From NCBI RefSeq assembly GCF_009831215.1, contig NZ_WUTW01000001.1, positions 1,693,423 through 1,757,422 of the forward strand: a stretch of DNA of 64,000 nt, in the 5' to 3' direction. Each line of letters opens with the position of its first letter. Positions within the stretch are counted from its first letter, which is position 1. The position numbers and the translations under genes were made by a program. A model generated the notes under the pieces. The model was not told the DNA's origin. It did not search any database and saw nothing but the letters and a program-made list of their open reading frames with translations. Shown in pieces: positions 1-9,388 of this stretch. Origin of the DNA: Actinomadura rayongensis (GTDB taxonomy: Bacteria > Actinomycetota > Actinomycetes > Streptosporangiales > Streptosporangiaceae).

Positions 1-547
1 CCGCTCGAGGACGCGGGAACACGCCAGCGCTCGGGCACCACCCGGCGCGCGGCGCCGTTCCCCGCCGGGACGCGAGCCGCTAGGCGAGCGGCCCGGCGCC
101 AGACCGTGCGCGCGCCCGTGCAGTGGCGCCGGGGGCGTGCGGGCACGGGAGGTCGCGGGCGCGGCAAGGCGCGGACCGCGCCGTGCGCGCGTCGCGCGAA
201 GAGGTGGACTGCGCGCCGAGCATGCCTGCGTGCCAAGGCGGCGGAGCGCCGTGCGAAGCGTCTGGCGCGCGCCCGCGTGCAGAGCGCCCGGCGCGCGCCC
301 GCGGTAAGCGCGCTGCGTGCACAGCGCGCTTGCGCGCTAGGGCGTGCTGCGCCCGGGGACGCGTGAACGCGCCCGTGCGCGGGCATCAGCGCGTGCGTAG
401 CGCCGTTGCCCGCCGGTAGGCGAGCGGCCCGGCGCTAACCATGCGGGCGGGCCTGCGCTTTGGCTCCACGGCGTGCGTGCGTGCGCGCGAGCCCGCACTC
501 GCGTCGCGCTGGGGGTGGGGTGCTTCTGTTTGTGGCTTTTGGGTGGG
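1..547. repeat. GC-rich low-complexity intergenic region
   Basis: No reading frame here looks like a protein; all are Arg/Ala-rich shadows of a CG-dinucleotide-rich sequence. A 19-nt sequence, taggcgagcggcccggcgc, occurs at 81-99 and again at 417-435, each preceded by a related cgccgttNcccgccgg stretch, so the region carries a diverged duplication. The first copy sits inside the small hairpin GCCGCT-aggcg-AGCGGC. From about 500 the sequence turns G/T-rich on the plus strand. Two other intergenic regions (20496-20880 and 38330-38762) share this character. It may contain the terminator of the minus-strand membrane protein gene, but I cannot assign one. Confidence 0.5.
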
Positions 548-2212
548 TTAGTGGGGGCAGGGGGTGCCTCGGGGGACGGTGTAGTGGGCTCCGATGCGGT
601 AGCGGCCGGGGCCGGGGGCGTGAAGGCGGACGAAGGTGCCGTCGCGTTCGAGGCAGCCGCCGCCCGAGCCGTGGTCGGTCGAGACGCTCAGCCAGGGGGA
701 CCAGACGATCCGCAGGAGGACTGAGCCGCGGGACGGGACGTCCACCGCCAGCTCGTCGGAGTGGATCCAGGCGACGGTCGAGGGGAGTTCTACCAAGGGC
801 ACCGGGTCTGTCACCTGGTAGAGGCGCCAGTACTGGTCGCGGTAGACCTCGTGCAGGTAGGGCTGGCCTGCGCGGACGAGGTCGGCCTCTTCGTGGGCGG
901 CCCAGTCCGTCTCGTCCTCGGGCAGGACGACGAAGCGGACGGCCCACTGCCGCAGCCACGCGTGGTAGGACGCCGGGGTGAGCGCGCCGTCCTTGTAGAA
1001 GATCGGGTGGCGTTCGGCGTCCACCTGGCGGTTCCAGCCGCGTGCGAGCGTGTAGTTCCGCGCCAGGCCCGACGTCTCCCAGTGGGAGCGCAGCGGCACG
1101 ACCTCGATCCGTCCCCGGGCGGCGCCGTAGCGGTCGAGTTCGGCGCGCAGGCCCGCGACGGTGCCGGCGGTGGCGGCGGCCGGACGGGTGTGGATGATGT
1201 CGTCCACCGGCTTCACCATCATCCAGCCCGCGGTCACGACGAACGCGACGCTCAGCGCCACCAGCCGCCACGGACGGGTCGTCGCCGCGACCGCCGACAG
1301 CAGCACCGTCCCGCCGAACAGCAGCGACAGCCGTTCGACGTTGCTGCCGATCGGTGACGGGATCAGGAACGTCAGCACGATGCCCGTGAGGTACACGCCC
1401 GCGCCGACGCGGACGAGCGTCCACGAGCGCGGCGCGCACAGCAGCACGGCGACGACGCTCGTGATCGCGGGCGCGACGATCGAGAACAGCCCGATCGGCT
1501 GCACGCCCGTGAACGGGAACAGAGCGGTCGTGACGCCGACGACCAGGGGCGGCCCGGCGGCGATGGCGAGACCGGCGCGGCGGCGGCCGGTGAGGAACAG
1601 GGCGGCGGCGACGACCAGCAGGAACAGTCCGGCGACCGGGGACGCGAGCGTCGCGACCACCGCGAGCCCGAACATCAACGCGGCGCGCGGGACCGGACGC
1701 CCGCGCGGCGTGAACGCGACCAGCACCACGCCGAGCGCGAACACCAGGCCGAGGCCGAACGTCACGCGTCCCGATCCGGCGTTGCAGGAGATCGCGAACG
1801 CGGCCCACAGCGACGCGGCGAGCGTGGCGGGCGCGCGGAACCGGACGAGCAGCAGCGCCGTCAGCGTCGCCGACAGCGTGCCCGCGACCGTCGCGACCGT
1901 TCGGATGCCGAACCATGACATGACATACGGCGACAGCACGCTGTAGGACACCGGATGGATGCCGCCGTACCACGCGAGGCTGTAGGCGGAGCCGGGGTGG
2001 TCGCCGGCGAAGTGCGTCCAGAACGCCTGCGCGGCCAGGTCGCCGCCCTCGGCGGCCAGCCACCGCGCCCAGACCAGGTGCAGGACGGCGGCGAGCAACG
2101 TGGCGGCCGTCACCGGGTTGCGCGGGTCGGCGTAGCGGCGCCAGGCCGGACGGCGCGGGGGACGCTCGGGGCCGGTGGTGTCGAGGCGCTCGGGAATGTG
2201 TGCTGTGGTCAC
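548..2212 (-). CDS. multi-pass membrane protein, 554 aa
   Basis: A long hydrophobic protein with roughly ten to twelve predicted membrane segments from about residue 40 onward, and a hydrophilic C-terminal part of about 200 residues. I chose the GTG at 2212 (VTTAHIPERL...) because a GAAGGACGAG Shine-Dalgarno-like run lies just upstream and the longer frame begins with an Arg/Pro-rich stretch unlike a membrane protein N-terminus. The overall look is that of the large actinobacterial integral membrane proteins annotated as 6-pyruvoyl-tetrahydropterin-synthase-related or glycosyltransferase-like, but I see no catalytic motif that settles it. It is divergent from priA with about 84 bp between the starts. 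Confidence 0.6.
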   Translation of the reverse strand: MTTAHIPERLDTTGPERPPRRPAWRRYADPRNPVTAATLLAAVLHLVWARWLAAEGGDLAAQAFWTHFAGDHPGSAYSLAWYGGIHPVSYSVLSPYVMSWFGIRTVATVAGTLSATLTALLLVRFRAPATLAASLWAAFAISCNAGSGRVTFGLGLVFALGVVLVAFTPRGRPVPRAALMFGLAVVATLASPVAGLFLLVVAAALFLTGRRRAGLAIAAGPPLVVGVTTALFPFTGVQPIGLFSIVAPAITSVVAVLLCAPRSWTLVRVGAGVYLTGIVLTFLIPSPIGSNVERLSLLFGGTVLLSAVAATTRPWRLVALSVAFVVTAGWMMVKPVDDIIHTRPAAATAGTVAGLRAELDRYGAARGRIEVVPLRSHWETSGLARNYTLARGWNRQVDAERHPIFYKDGALTPASYHAWLRQWAVRFVVLPEDETDWAAHEEADLVRAGQPYLHEVYRDQYWRLYQVTDPVPLVELPSTVAWIHSDELAVDVPSRGSVLLRIVWSPWLSVSTDHGSGGGCLERDGTFVRLHAPGPGRYRIGAHYTVPRGTPCPH

Positions 2213-2296
2213 GGTGGGCCTGCTCGTCCTTCGCGAACGGTCGTGCGGGTCGCCGCGCGGCGTCGGACCGTCCCCGGCGTCTGGTAGGACGGGACG

Positions 2297-4360
2297 GTGA
2301 CGAGCGACGGCGGGGGCACGGGCCTGATCCCGGGATTGCACGAGGTCGCCGCGCGGCCCGGTCCGACCCTACCGTCCGGCGGCACGGCGGCGGCGCCCGC
2401 GACGCGAACGGCCCGCAAGGGGGAGCGGCGCCCGGCGGCCGAACTGCCGGTGGCGCGGGTGGCGGTGGACGTCCCGCTGCCGCACCTGGATCGTCCGTTC
2501 GACTACCTCGTCCCGGACAAACTGGACACCCAGACGGTGCCCGGCTGCCGCGTCCGCGTAAGGTTCGCGGGCCGGCTCGTGGACGGCTACGTGCTCGAAC
2601 GCGTCGAGGAGAGCGAGCACGACGGCCGCCTGCTGTACCTGGAGCGCGTCACGTCCCCCGAACCGGTGCTGGCGACGGAGATCGCCGCGCTGGCCCGCGC
2701 GGTCGCCGACCGCTACGCCGGGACGATGGCCGACGTCCTGCGCCTCGCGATCCCGCCCCGGCACGCCCGCGTGGAGGCCGAGCCGCCCCCCGAGCCGCAG
2801 GAGCACGAGGACCTGACGACCGGCCCCGGCCCATGGGCGAAATATCCGGCAGGCCCGTCCTTCCTCGCAGCACTCAGGGAAGGACGAGCCCCAAGGGCCG
2901 TCTGGTCCGCGCTCCCCGGCCGCGACTGGCCGGACGCCGTCGCACGCGCGGTGGCGGCAACGCTGGCAGGCGGACGAGGCGCCCTGGTCGTCGTCGCCGA
3001 CGGCCGCGACGTCGCCCGCGTCGACGCCGCGCTGACCGCCGAACTGGGCGACGGACGCCACGTCGCGCTCACCGCCGACCTCGGCCCGACCGTGCGCTAC
3101 CGGCGGTGGCTCAAGGTGCGGCGCGGGAACGTCCGCGCGGTCGTCGGCACCCGCGCGACGATGTTCGCCCCGGTCGAAGACCTCGGCCTGGTCGTGCTGT
3201 GGGACGACGGCGACGACGTCCACGCCGAGCCGCACGCCCCCTACCCGCACCCGCGCGAGGTCCTGGCCCTGCGGGCGCACCGCGTCGGCGCGGGCGCGCT
3301 GTTCGGCGGCTTCACCCGCACCACCGACACGACGCGGCTCGTCGAGACGGGCTGGGCGCACGCGCTCGCCGCCGACCGCGCGCAGGTCAGGGCGGTGATG
3401 CCGCGCGTCAGGCCCGCCGGGGAGGACGGCGAGCTGGCGCGCGACGCGGCGGCCCGCACGGCGAGGCTCGGCGAACTGGCGTTCCGGACGGCCCGCGCCG
3501 CGCTCGCCGACGGCCCGGTGCTCGTCCAGGTCCCGCGACGCGGCTACGTCCCGGGACTGGCGTGCGGCCGGTGCCGGGAGGCCGCGCGCTGCACCGCGTG
3601 CCAGGGCCCGCTGATGCTGATGTCGTCGCACGCCGCGCCGTCCTGCCGCTGGTGCGGGCGCATCGCGGGCGACTGGCACTGCCCCGAGTGCGGGCACTTC
3701 CAGGTCCGCGCGGTCGCGGTCGGCGCGCGCCGGACGGCCGAGGAGATGGGCCGGGCGTTCCCGGGCGTCCCGGTGCGGACGTCGGGCCGCGACCAGATCC
3801 TCACCGAGGTCGGCGCGGAACCGGCGCTGGTCGTCGCGACGCCGGGCGCCGAGCCGGTCGCGGCGGACGGCTACGCGGCGGCGCTGCTGCTGGACGGCCG
3901 CGTCCTGCTGGCCCGCCCGGACCTGCGGGCGGGCGAGGAGGCGCTGCGGCGCTGGATGAACGCCGCCGCGCTGGTCCGCCCCGGCGGCGCGGTCGTGGTC
4001 GCGGCGGACGGCGCGCTGCGCCCCGTCCAGGCCCTCGTCCGCTGGGACCCCGCGACCTACGCCGAACTGGAACTGGCCGAGCGGCGCGAGGCGGGGTTCC
4101 CGCCCGCCGCGCGGATGGCGTCGCTGACCGCGTCCCCCGCCGCGCTGCGCGAACTGCTCGCCGACGCCCGGCTGCCGGACGGCGCAGAAGTCCTCGGCCC
4201 GGTCCCCGTCGAGGACGACAAGGAGCGCGCCCTCGTCAGGGTGCCGCCGGGGGCCGCGTCCGCGCTGGCCCGGGCCCTGCGCGCGGCGGCGGCCGTCCGC
4301 AGCGCGCGCCGCGCCGACGAGGTCGTCCGCATCCGGATCGACCCGCTCGAACTGATCTGA
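2297..4360 (+). CDS. priA: primosomal protein N' (PriA-like), helicase motifs degenerate
   Basis: Replication-restart protein of 687 aa. The N-terminal DNA-binding part begins with the family pattern VAVDVPLPHLDRPFDYLVP. Two zinc-binding cysteine clusters (CGRCREAARCTACQ, then CRWCG...CPECG) lie near residues 420-465. The ATPase core is eroded: there is no GxGKT Walker A where it should lie (about residues 205-235), and the DEAH-box position reads LWDDGDD. This loss is known for actinobacterial PriA orthologues, so the protein probably keeps a loading or scaffold role without unwinding DNA. The GTG start follows TAGGAC by 6 nt, which may be a leaderless promoter. Genes for a hypothetical protein, def, fmt and rsmB follow on the same strand. 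Confidence 0.9.
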   Translation: MTSDGGGTGLIPGLHEVAARPGPTLPSGGTAAAPATRTARKGERRPAAELPVARVAVDVPLPHLDRPFDYLVPDKLDTQTVPGCRVRVRFAGRLVDGYVLERVEESEHDGRLLYLERVTSPEPVLATEIAALARAVADRYAGTMADVLRLAIPPRHARVEAEPPPEPQEHEDLTTGPGPWAKYPAGPSFLAALREGRAPRAVWSALPGRDWPDAVARAVAATLAGGRGALVVVADGRDVARVDAALTAELGDGRHVALTADLGPTVRYRRWLKVRRGNVRAVVGTRATMFAPVEDLGLVVLWDDGDDVHAEPHAPYPHPREVLALRAHRVGAGALFGGFTRTTDTTRLVETGWAHALAADRAQVRAVMPRVRPAGEDGELARDAAARTARLGELAFRTARAALADGPVLVQVPRRGYVPGLACGRCREAARCTACQGPLMLMSSHAAPSCRWCGRIAGDWHCPECGHFQVRAVAVGARRTAEEMGRAFPGVPVRTSGRDQILTEVGAEPALVVATPGAEPVAADGYAAALLLDGRVLLARPDLRAGEEALRRWMNAAALVRPGGAVVVAADGALRPVQALVRWDPATYAELELAERREAGFPPAARMASLTASPAALRELLADARLPDGAEVLGPVPVEDDKERALVRVPPGAASALARALRAAAAVRSARRADEVVRIRIDPLELI

Positions 4361-4383
4361 CGGCCCGGCGCCCGCCCGTGCTC

Positions 4384-4389
4384 TAGGGT
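4384..4389 (+). promoter_or_regulatory. putative leaderless promoter -10 box
   Basis: TAGGGT ends 6 nt before the GTG at 4396, the arrangement expected for an actinobacterial leaderless transcript. No Shine-Dalgarno sequence is present in between. Part of a recurring pattern in this window. Confidence 0.5.
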
Positions 4390-4395
4390 GCTCGG

Positions 4396-5625
4396 GTGGC
4401 CGAGGACTGGGTGGAGCGCACCGCCGACGATCTGCGCCGGTGGACCGACGAACACGACGAGCCGGTGGACGTCCAGGGCGTCCGGCTCCTGCTGGACCTG
4501 GCCCGCGAGGAGATCGACCTGACCGGCCCGGACGCGCTCGACCCGGCCGCGCTGCGCCGCCTGCTGCTCGAGGCGTTCCCGGACGCCGTCGTCGCCGAGG
4601 CCGACGAGGTCCCCGCGATCCTCACCGCCGTCGGCCACCTGGTCGCCTACCTCGGCGCGCGCGGGCACGCCGACGGGCCCGCGCTGACGGCGGCGCTGGC
4701 CGAGATCGCCCCCGAGTTCGCCCGGGCCGTCGCCGGCGCCGAGTCCGACGAGCGCCGCGCCGCCGCCGAGATCATGACCGCGCTGATGCGCGCGGACGGC
4801 GTCGACCCCGCCGACCAGGACGCCGCCGACGGCTGGGTCGCCGCGTTCGAGGCGCTGCCCGAGCGCGAGCGCTACGCCCGTGTGGACGCCTACCTGCGCG
4901 AGCACGGCGACGACCTGGTCGTCCCGCCGGTGCGGCTGCCGTCCCGCGACGAGCTGGCCGTCGCCGCCGCCGAGTCGGGGCTGACCAGGCAGGCGCTCGC
5001 GCTCGCGGCGTGGGCGGTGAACCGGCGGCTGACCGCCGGGGCCGAGCCGTCCGCGCGGGAGGCGCTGGCCGCCGTGGACGCGATCGGCCTCGCCATCCCG
5101 CGCCGCGCCGCGACCGTCGCCGCCCTGTCCGATCTGCCGGAACTGCACCGGCTGTGGTGGGCGGCGGTGCGCGCGGATGTGCTGGACACGTCCGGCGGCG
5201 TCGGCGCGCCCGGCCCGGCGCAGGCCGCGCTCGCCGGGGACGACGTCCTGACAGCCTGGCTCGGCCTGTTCGAGCACGCCGTGGCCGCCGCCGACGCGCC
5301 CACGGGCCAGGACGCGGCGGGGCTCGTCCGGGCGGAGCTGCCCGGCGTCCTGCTCTACCTGTACGAGCAGGGCGGGCCGGTGCCGCACACCGCCATCGCC
5401 GCCGCGCTCGCCGAGCACGTCGCCGAGACCTACGCGATCACCGACGGCGCCGTCGTCACCGAGGCGCTGACGCTGGAGCTGGCCGACCTCGCCGCGTGGG
5501 GCGTCGCCGTCCGCGCCGGGGACGGCTGGACGCTCACCCCGCTCGGACTCTGGGGCGTCCGCGAGATGCTGCTCGCCGACGGGTACACCGCGCCCCTGGA
5601 CGGCGAGGCGTCGCCCGCGCTGTGA
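4396..5625 (+). CDS. hypothetical protein, 409 aa
   Basis: I do not recognise the family. The protein is soluble, strongly alpha-helical and acidic in its first half, with Ala/Glu/Asp-rich helices. Its last 100 residues (TAIAAALAEHVAETYAI..., LELADLAAWGVAVRAGDGWTLTPLGLWGVREML) look like a winged-helix fold with a beta hairpin, suggesting a nucleic-acid or protein interaction module. It sits between priA (35 bp upstream) and def (70 bp downstream) on the same strand. A TAGGGT box 6 nt before its GTG suggests its own leaderless promoter. No transmembrane segment or signal peptide is visible. Confidence 0.75.
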   Translation: MAEDWVERTADDLRRWTDEHDEPVDVQGVRLLLDLAREEIDLTGPDALDPAALRRLLLEAFPDAVVAEADEVPAILTAVGHLVAYLGARGHADGPALTAALAEIAPEFARAVAGAESDERRAAAEIMTALMRADGVDPADQDAADGWVAAFEALPERERYARVDAYLREHGDDLVVPPVRLPSRDELAVAAAESGLTRQALALAAWAVNRRLTAGAEPSAREALAAVDAIGLAIPRRAATVAALSDLPELHRLWWAAVRADVLDTSGGVGAPGPAQAALAGDDVLTAWLGLFEHAVAAADAPTGQDAAGLVRAELPGVLLYLYEQGGPVPHTAIAAALAEHVAETYAITDGAVVTEALTLELADLAAWGVAVRAGDGWTLTPLGLWGVREMLLADGYTAPLDGEASPAL

Positions 5626-5652
5626 CCGGCGCGACCAAGGTCACGGGCTCCG

Positions 5653-5658
5653 TAGACT
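5653..5658 (+). promoter_or_regulatory. candidate -10 box of the def-fmt-rsmB operon
   Basis: TAGACT lies 37 nt upstream of the TTG start of def, leaving a leader of about 30 nt that contains the AACGGAG ribosome-binding site. No clear -35 hexamer is visible. Confidence 0.35.
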
Positions 5659-5695
5659 GGACCCTCGAACGCCCGCCTGTGAAACGGAGTCCGCG

Positions 5696-6241
5696 TTGGC
5701 CGTCAAGCCCATCCGCATCTTCGGCGACCCGGTGCTGCGCACGCCCGCCGAGCCGGTCCGGGATTTCGACAAGGAGCTGCGGCAGCTCGTCAAGGACCTC
5801 ACGGACACGATGATCGACGCGCCCGGCGCGGGCCTCGCGGCGCCGCAGCTCGGCGTGGGGCTGCGGGTGTTCACCTACTACGTCGACGACGTCCTCGGCC
5901 ACGTCGTGAACCCGACGCTGGACCTGTCGGACGAGCAGGAGACCGACGACGAGGGCTGCCTGTCCCTGCCCGGCCTGGCGTTCCCGACGCCGCGTTCGGT
6001 GCGGGCCGTGGCGCGCGGGTTCAACCAGCACGGCGAGCCGATCACGCTGGAGGGCACGCATCTGCTGGCGCGCTGCGTCCAGCACGAGACCGACCACCTG
6101 GACGGGATCATCTTCATCGACCGGATGGACCCCGAGCAGCGCAAGGCCGCGATGAAGGCGATCCGCGAGGCCGAGTGGTTCGGGGACGGGCCGCCGGTCG
6201 TCCGGCAGTCCCCGCACCCCACGTTCGGGAAGGCCATCTGA
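5696..6241 (+). CDS. def: peptide deformylase
   Basis: Removes the formyl group from the N-terminal methionine of nascent proteins. All three family motifs are present: GAGLAAPQLG (about residue 43), EGCLSLPG (about 86, with the metal-binding Cys) and QHETDHLDG (about 130, with the two His ligands and the catalytic Glu). Length of 181 aa is normal. The start is a TTG at 5696, supported by AACGGAG upstream and by the fit of MAVKPIRIFGDPVLR to the family N-terminus. The stop codon is directly followed by the GTG of fmt, so the enzyme adding the formyl group and the one removing it are co-transcribed. Confidence 0.96.
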   Translation: MAVKPIRIFGDPVLRTPAEPVRDFDKELRQLVKDLTDTMIDAPGAGLAAPQLGVGLRVFTYYVDDVLGHVVNPTLDLSDEQETDDEGCLSLPGLAFPTPRSVRAVARGFNQHGEPITLEGTHLLARCVQHETDHLDGIIFIDRMDPEQRKAAMKAIREAEWFGDGPPVVRQSPHPTFGKAI

Positions 6242-7168
6242 GTGCGTCTCGTCTTCGCCGGAACGCCCGCGACCGCGGTGCCCGCCCTGGAGGCGCTGCT
6301 GGCGTCCGGGCACGAGGTGGCGGCGGTCGTGACCCGTCCCGACGCGCCCGCCGGACGGGGGCGGCGGCTCGTCGCGTCGCCCGTCGCCGAGCGGGCCGCG
6401 GACGCCGGGATCGAGGTGCTGAAGCCCGCCAAGGTCCGCGACCCGGAGTTCCTGGACCGGTTGCGCGCGCTCGCGCCGGACTGCTGCCCGGTCGTGGCCT
6501 ATGGGGCGTTGATCCCGAAATCTGCTCTGGACATTCCGGTTCATGGCTGGGTGAACCTGCACTTCTCCCTGCTGCCGGCGTGGCGGGGGGCGGCGCCCGT
6601 CCAGCACGCGATCCTGCACGGCGACGACGTCACCGGCGCCGCGACGTTCCAGATCGAGGAAGGGCTCGACACCGGGCCGGTGTTCGGGGTGCTGACCGAG
6701 CCGATCCGTCCGGACGACACGTCCGGGACGCTGCTGGAGCGGCTGTCGCTCGCCGGGGCGCGGCTGCTCGCGGACACGATGGACGGCATCGAGGCGGGCG
6801 CGCTGTCGCCGCGTCCGCAGCCCGCCGAGGGCGTCTCCACCGCCCCGAAGATCACCCCGGACGACGCGCGGATCGACTGGCGCACCCCCGCCCGGCACGT
6901 GGACCGGCTCGTGCGCGCCTGCACGCCCGCGCCCGGCGCCTGGACGACGTTCCGGGACGCGCGGCTCAAGCTCGGCCCGGTGCGGCTCGTCCCGGACGGG
7001 CCCGCGCTCGCGCCCGGCGAGCTGCTGGCCGGGAAGAAGGACGTCCTCGTCGGCACCGCCACGCACCCCGTCGTGCTCGGCGAGGTCCGGCCCGAGGGCA
7101 AGCGCCTCATGAACGCCGCGGACTGGGCGCGCGGCATCGACGTGACCGGTAAGGACGCGCTGCACTGA
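6242..7168 (+). CDS. fmt: methionyl-tRNA formyltransferase
   Basis: Formylates initiator Met-tRNA using 10-formyl-tetrahydrofolate. The N-terminal Rossmann part begins [20 protein letters not shown], and the catalytic segment [17 protein letters not shown] lies near residues 105-121. A C-terminal OB-like domain follows from about residue 205. At 308 aa it is full length. The GTG start abuts the def stop with no spacer, indicating translational coupling, and the stop overlaps the ATG of the next gene by one base. Confidence 0.97.
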   Translation: MRLVFAGTPATAVPALEALLASGHEVAAVVTRPDAPAGRGRRLVASPVAERAADAGIEVLKPAKVRDPEFLDRLRALAPDCCPVVAYGALIPKSALDIPVHGWVNLHFSLLPAWRGAAPVQHAILHGDDVTGAATFQIEEGLDTGPVFGVLTEPIRPDDTSGTLLERLSLAGARLLADTMDGIEAGALSPRPQPAEGVSTAPKITPDDARIDWRTPARHVDRLVRACTPAPGAWTTFRDARLKLGPVRLVPDGPALAPGELLAGKKDVLVGTATHPVVLGEVRPEGKRLMNAADWARGIDVTGKDALH

Positions 7169-8583
7169 TGGCCCGTGACCACCGCGCCCACCGGGGCCGG
7201 GACAGCCGCCGTCCGGGAGGCCCGCGCCGCACCGGACGCCCCGAGGACCTCGTCCGGCGCACCGCGTTCGACGTGATCCGCGCCGTCGAGACCCGCGACG
7301 CGTACGCGAACCTGCTGCTGCCCGCGCGGCTGCGGGACCGGCACCTCACCGGCCGCGACGCCGCGCTCGCCACCGAACTGACCTACGGGACGCTGCGCGG
7401 ACGCGGCACGTACGACGCCGTCCTGGCGCTGTGCAGCGACCGCGAGCTGCGCCGCATCGACGCGCCGCTGCTGGACGTCCTGCGGCTCGGGACGCACCAG
7501 ATCCTCGCGACGCGGATCCCGCCGCACGCCGCCGTCGGCACCGCCGTGGACCTGGCCCGCTCGGTGACCGGCCCCGGTGGCTCGAAGTTCGCGAACGCCG
7601 TGCTGCGCAAGGTGGCGGCCCGTCCGCTGGACGCGTGGCTGGAGATCGTCGCGCCCGCCGACGCGGACCTGACGACCCGGCTCTCCATCGCGCACAGCCA
7701 CCCGAAGTGGATCGTGTCCGCTCTGCGCGACGCGCTCGGCCCGGACGCCTCCGAGATCGCGGAGCTGCTGGCGGCCGACAATGCCCGTCCGCGCGTGACG
7801 CTGGTGGCCCGCCCCGGCCGCGCGACGGTCGCGGAACTGACCGACGCGGGCGCCGCCCCCGCCCCCTACTCGCCGTACGGCGCCGTCCTCCCCGAAGGCG
7901 ACCCCGCGACCCTCGCGGCCGTCCGCGAGGGCCGAGCGGCCGTCCAGGACGAGGCGAGCCAACTGGTGGCCGCCGCCCTGGCCGCCGTCCCCTTGGACGG
8001 CCCGGACGCCCGCTGGCTGGACGTCTGCGCCGGCCCAGGCGGCAAAGCCGGGCTGCTGGCCGCCCTGGCCGCGCCCCGCAACGCCCACTTGCTGGCCGCC
8101 GACCTGCAACCCCACCGCGCCGCGCTCGTGCGCCGCACAGTGGACACCCGCACAGCCGTCATAGCCGCCGACGGCACAGCTCCCGCGTGGCGCCCCGCGT
8201 CCTTCGACCGCATCCTCCTGGACGCCCCCTGCACCGGCCTGGGCGCCCTCCGCCGCCGCCCCGAGGCCCGCTGGCGCCGAGGTCCCAGCGCGGTGGCCGA
8301 GCTGGGCACGACCCAACGCGCCCTGCTCCGCGCGGCGTTGGACGCCGTCCGCCCCGGCGGGGTGGTCGCCTACGTGACCTGCTCCCCGCACGTGGCCGAA
8401 ACCCGCGTGGTCGTGGACGACATCCTCCGCGAACGCGACGACACCGAACGCCTGAACGCCCCAGCCGTCCTCACCGACCTGGCCCCCTCCCTGACCCGGG
8501 TGGCGGTCGGCGAAGACGCCCAGTTCTGGCCCCACCGCCACGGCACCGACGCGATGTTCCTCTCCCTGCTCACCCGCTCCTGA
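7168..8583 (+). CDS. rsmB: 16S rRNA m5C967 methyltransferase RsmB
   Basis: SAM-dependent RNA cytosine-5 methyltransferase of 471 aa. A basic N-terminal tail is followed by a NusB-like RNA-binding domain (about residues 25-160) and the methyltransferase domain. The latter has the SAM-binding loop DVCAGPGGKAG near 286, motif IV DAPCTGLGALRRRPE near 352 and the catalytic TC motif (YVTCSPH) near 404; both conserved cysteines are intact. It overlaps fmt by one base and closes the def-fmt-rsmB operon. The codon choice becomes C-richer (CCC/GCC) in the second half. In many actinomycetes rpe follows closely; here 11 kb of other genes intervene. Confidence 0.95.
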   Translation: MARDHRAHRGRDSRRPGGPRRTGRPEDLVRRTAFDVIRAVETRDAYANLLLPARLRDRHLTGRDAALATELTYGTLRGRGTYDAVLALCSDRELRRIDAPLLDVLRLGTHQILATRIPPHAAVGTAVDLARSVTGPGGSKFANAVLRKVAARPLDAWLEIVAPADADLTTRLSIAHSHPKWIVSALRDALGPDASEIAELLAADNARPRVTLVARPGRATVAELTDAGAAPAPYSPYGAVLPEGDPATLAAVREGRAAVQDEASQLVAAALAAVPLDGPDARWLDVCAGPGGKAGLLAALAAPRNAHLLAADLQPHRAALVRRTVDTRTAVIAADGTAPAWRPASFDRILLDAPCTGLGALRRRPEARWRRGPSAVAELGTTQRALLRAALDAVRPGGVVAYVTCSPHVAETRVVVDDILRERDDTERLNAPAVLTDLAPSLTRVAVGEDAQFWPHRHGTDAMFLSLLTRS

Positions 8584-8620
8584 CCCGCCCGCCGTATCGT
8601 CGGACCGCGATCATTCGCCG

Positions 8621-9127
8621 ATGAGTGTTTGTCCTGGTTGCGGGCTTGACCTTCCCGGTGCGCGTGAGGGCGCGGGCTCGGCGTACAGGGCTTCCCCGGA
8701 GTGCCTGGAGCTGTACGGCGAGGTCATCGCGTTCGGCATGGCTCACCCGGCGGAGCTGGGACGGTGGCACCAGACCTGCACGGACGCCTACCGGCTCCAG
8801 CACCTTGCGCCGTCCACGAAGCCGATCACCACGGCGTTCGCGTTGAACGCGCTGTACCTGGTCTTCGAGCGGGGCTTCACCGGCGTCCAGGCGCGGGAGG
8901 CCCACGGGTACCTGGCCGACACGGTCGCCGCCTGGCCCGAGTTCGAGCGGGCACCGAGCGTCGGCGCCGTCACGGTCTTCGATGTAGCGATGGCCGGGAC
9001 GGTCGCGGAGCACGCCGACCGCGTCCAGGAGTGGGGCCGCTCGGTCTGGGCCGCCTGGAGCCATGTGCACGCCGACGTTGCCGCGATGACCGACCGTCAG
9101 CTCGACGGCTGGCGCCCGACCGCCTAG
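8621..9127 (+). CDS. DUF5946 family protein
   Basis: A 168-aa protein starting MSVCPGCGLDLP, with a CPGC zinc-ribbon-like knuckle at residues 4-7 and the family pattern 'ECLELYGEVIAFGMAHPAEL...HQTCTDAYRLQH' typical of DUF5946. A further Cys (HQTC) and several His could complete a metal site. The function of the family is unknown. It is a single gene, 37 bp downstream of rsmB, with TATCGT 20 nt before its ATG as a possible promoter. It opens the accessory stretch that separates rsmB from rpe. Confidence 0.8.
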   Translation: MSVCPGCGLDLPGAREGAGSAYRASPECLELYGEVIAFGMAHPAELGRWHQTCTDAYRLQHLAPSTKPITTAFALNALYLVFERGFTGVQAREAHGYLADTVAAWPEFERAPSVGAVTVFDVAMAGTVAEHADRVQEWGRSVWAAWSHVHADVAAMTDRQLDGWRPTA

Positions 9128-9231
9128 GCAGTGTTTCAAAGCTCGTTCGGCGTGCTGGTCCGCGCTGTCGGCGGGCCAGCCAGAAGGTCAGCCAAAGACC
9201 GCCGGGCGGGCCTGGGCGCAAGGTCGGCCAC

Positions 9232-9330
9232 ATGGCCGACGCACCCGGCTACGACGGCGGGCATCTCATCGCCGCCACCTTCCACGGCGTGGACGAACGC
9301 TACGACAGAGGAACAGTCACAGGAGCCGCC
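9232..9330 (+). pseudogene. remnant of a DNA/RNA non-specific endonuclease
   Basis: The frame from the ATG at 9232 reads MADAPGYDGGHLIAATFHG, followed by VDERYD. 'DGGHLIA..' is the active-site signature of the beta-beta-alpha-metal DNA/RNA non-specific nuclease toxins, whose members continue with an ERxNLVPQ-type segment. Here the resemblance breaks off after ERYD and no start region or C-terminal part is present, so this is a short fragment of a decayed nuclease or polymorphic-toxin gene. The rest of 9128-9388 shows no other gene. Confidence 0.45.
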
Positions 9331-9388
9331 GGTGGCTTCCTCGGCAGGGGAGCGGGGAGCACACGGGATCCGCCGTCGACGCCGATGG

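Noticed and set aside
435..2063. 542-aa minus-strand ORF overlapping the membrane protein
   Set aside because: Arg-rich frame-shifted shadow of the hydrophobic reading frame ending at 548.
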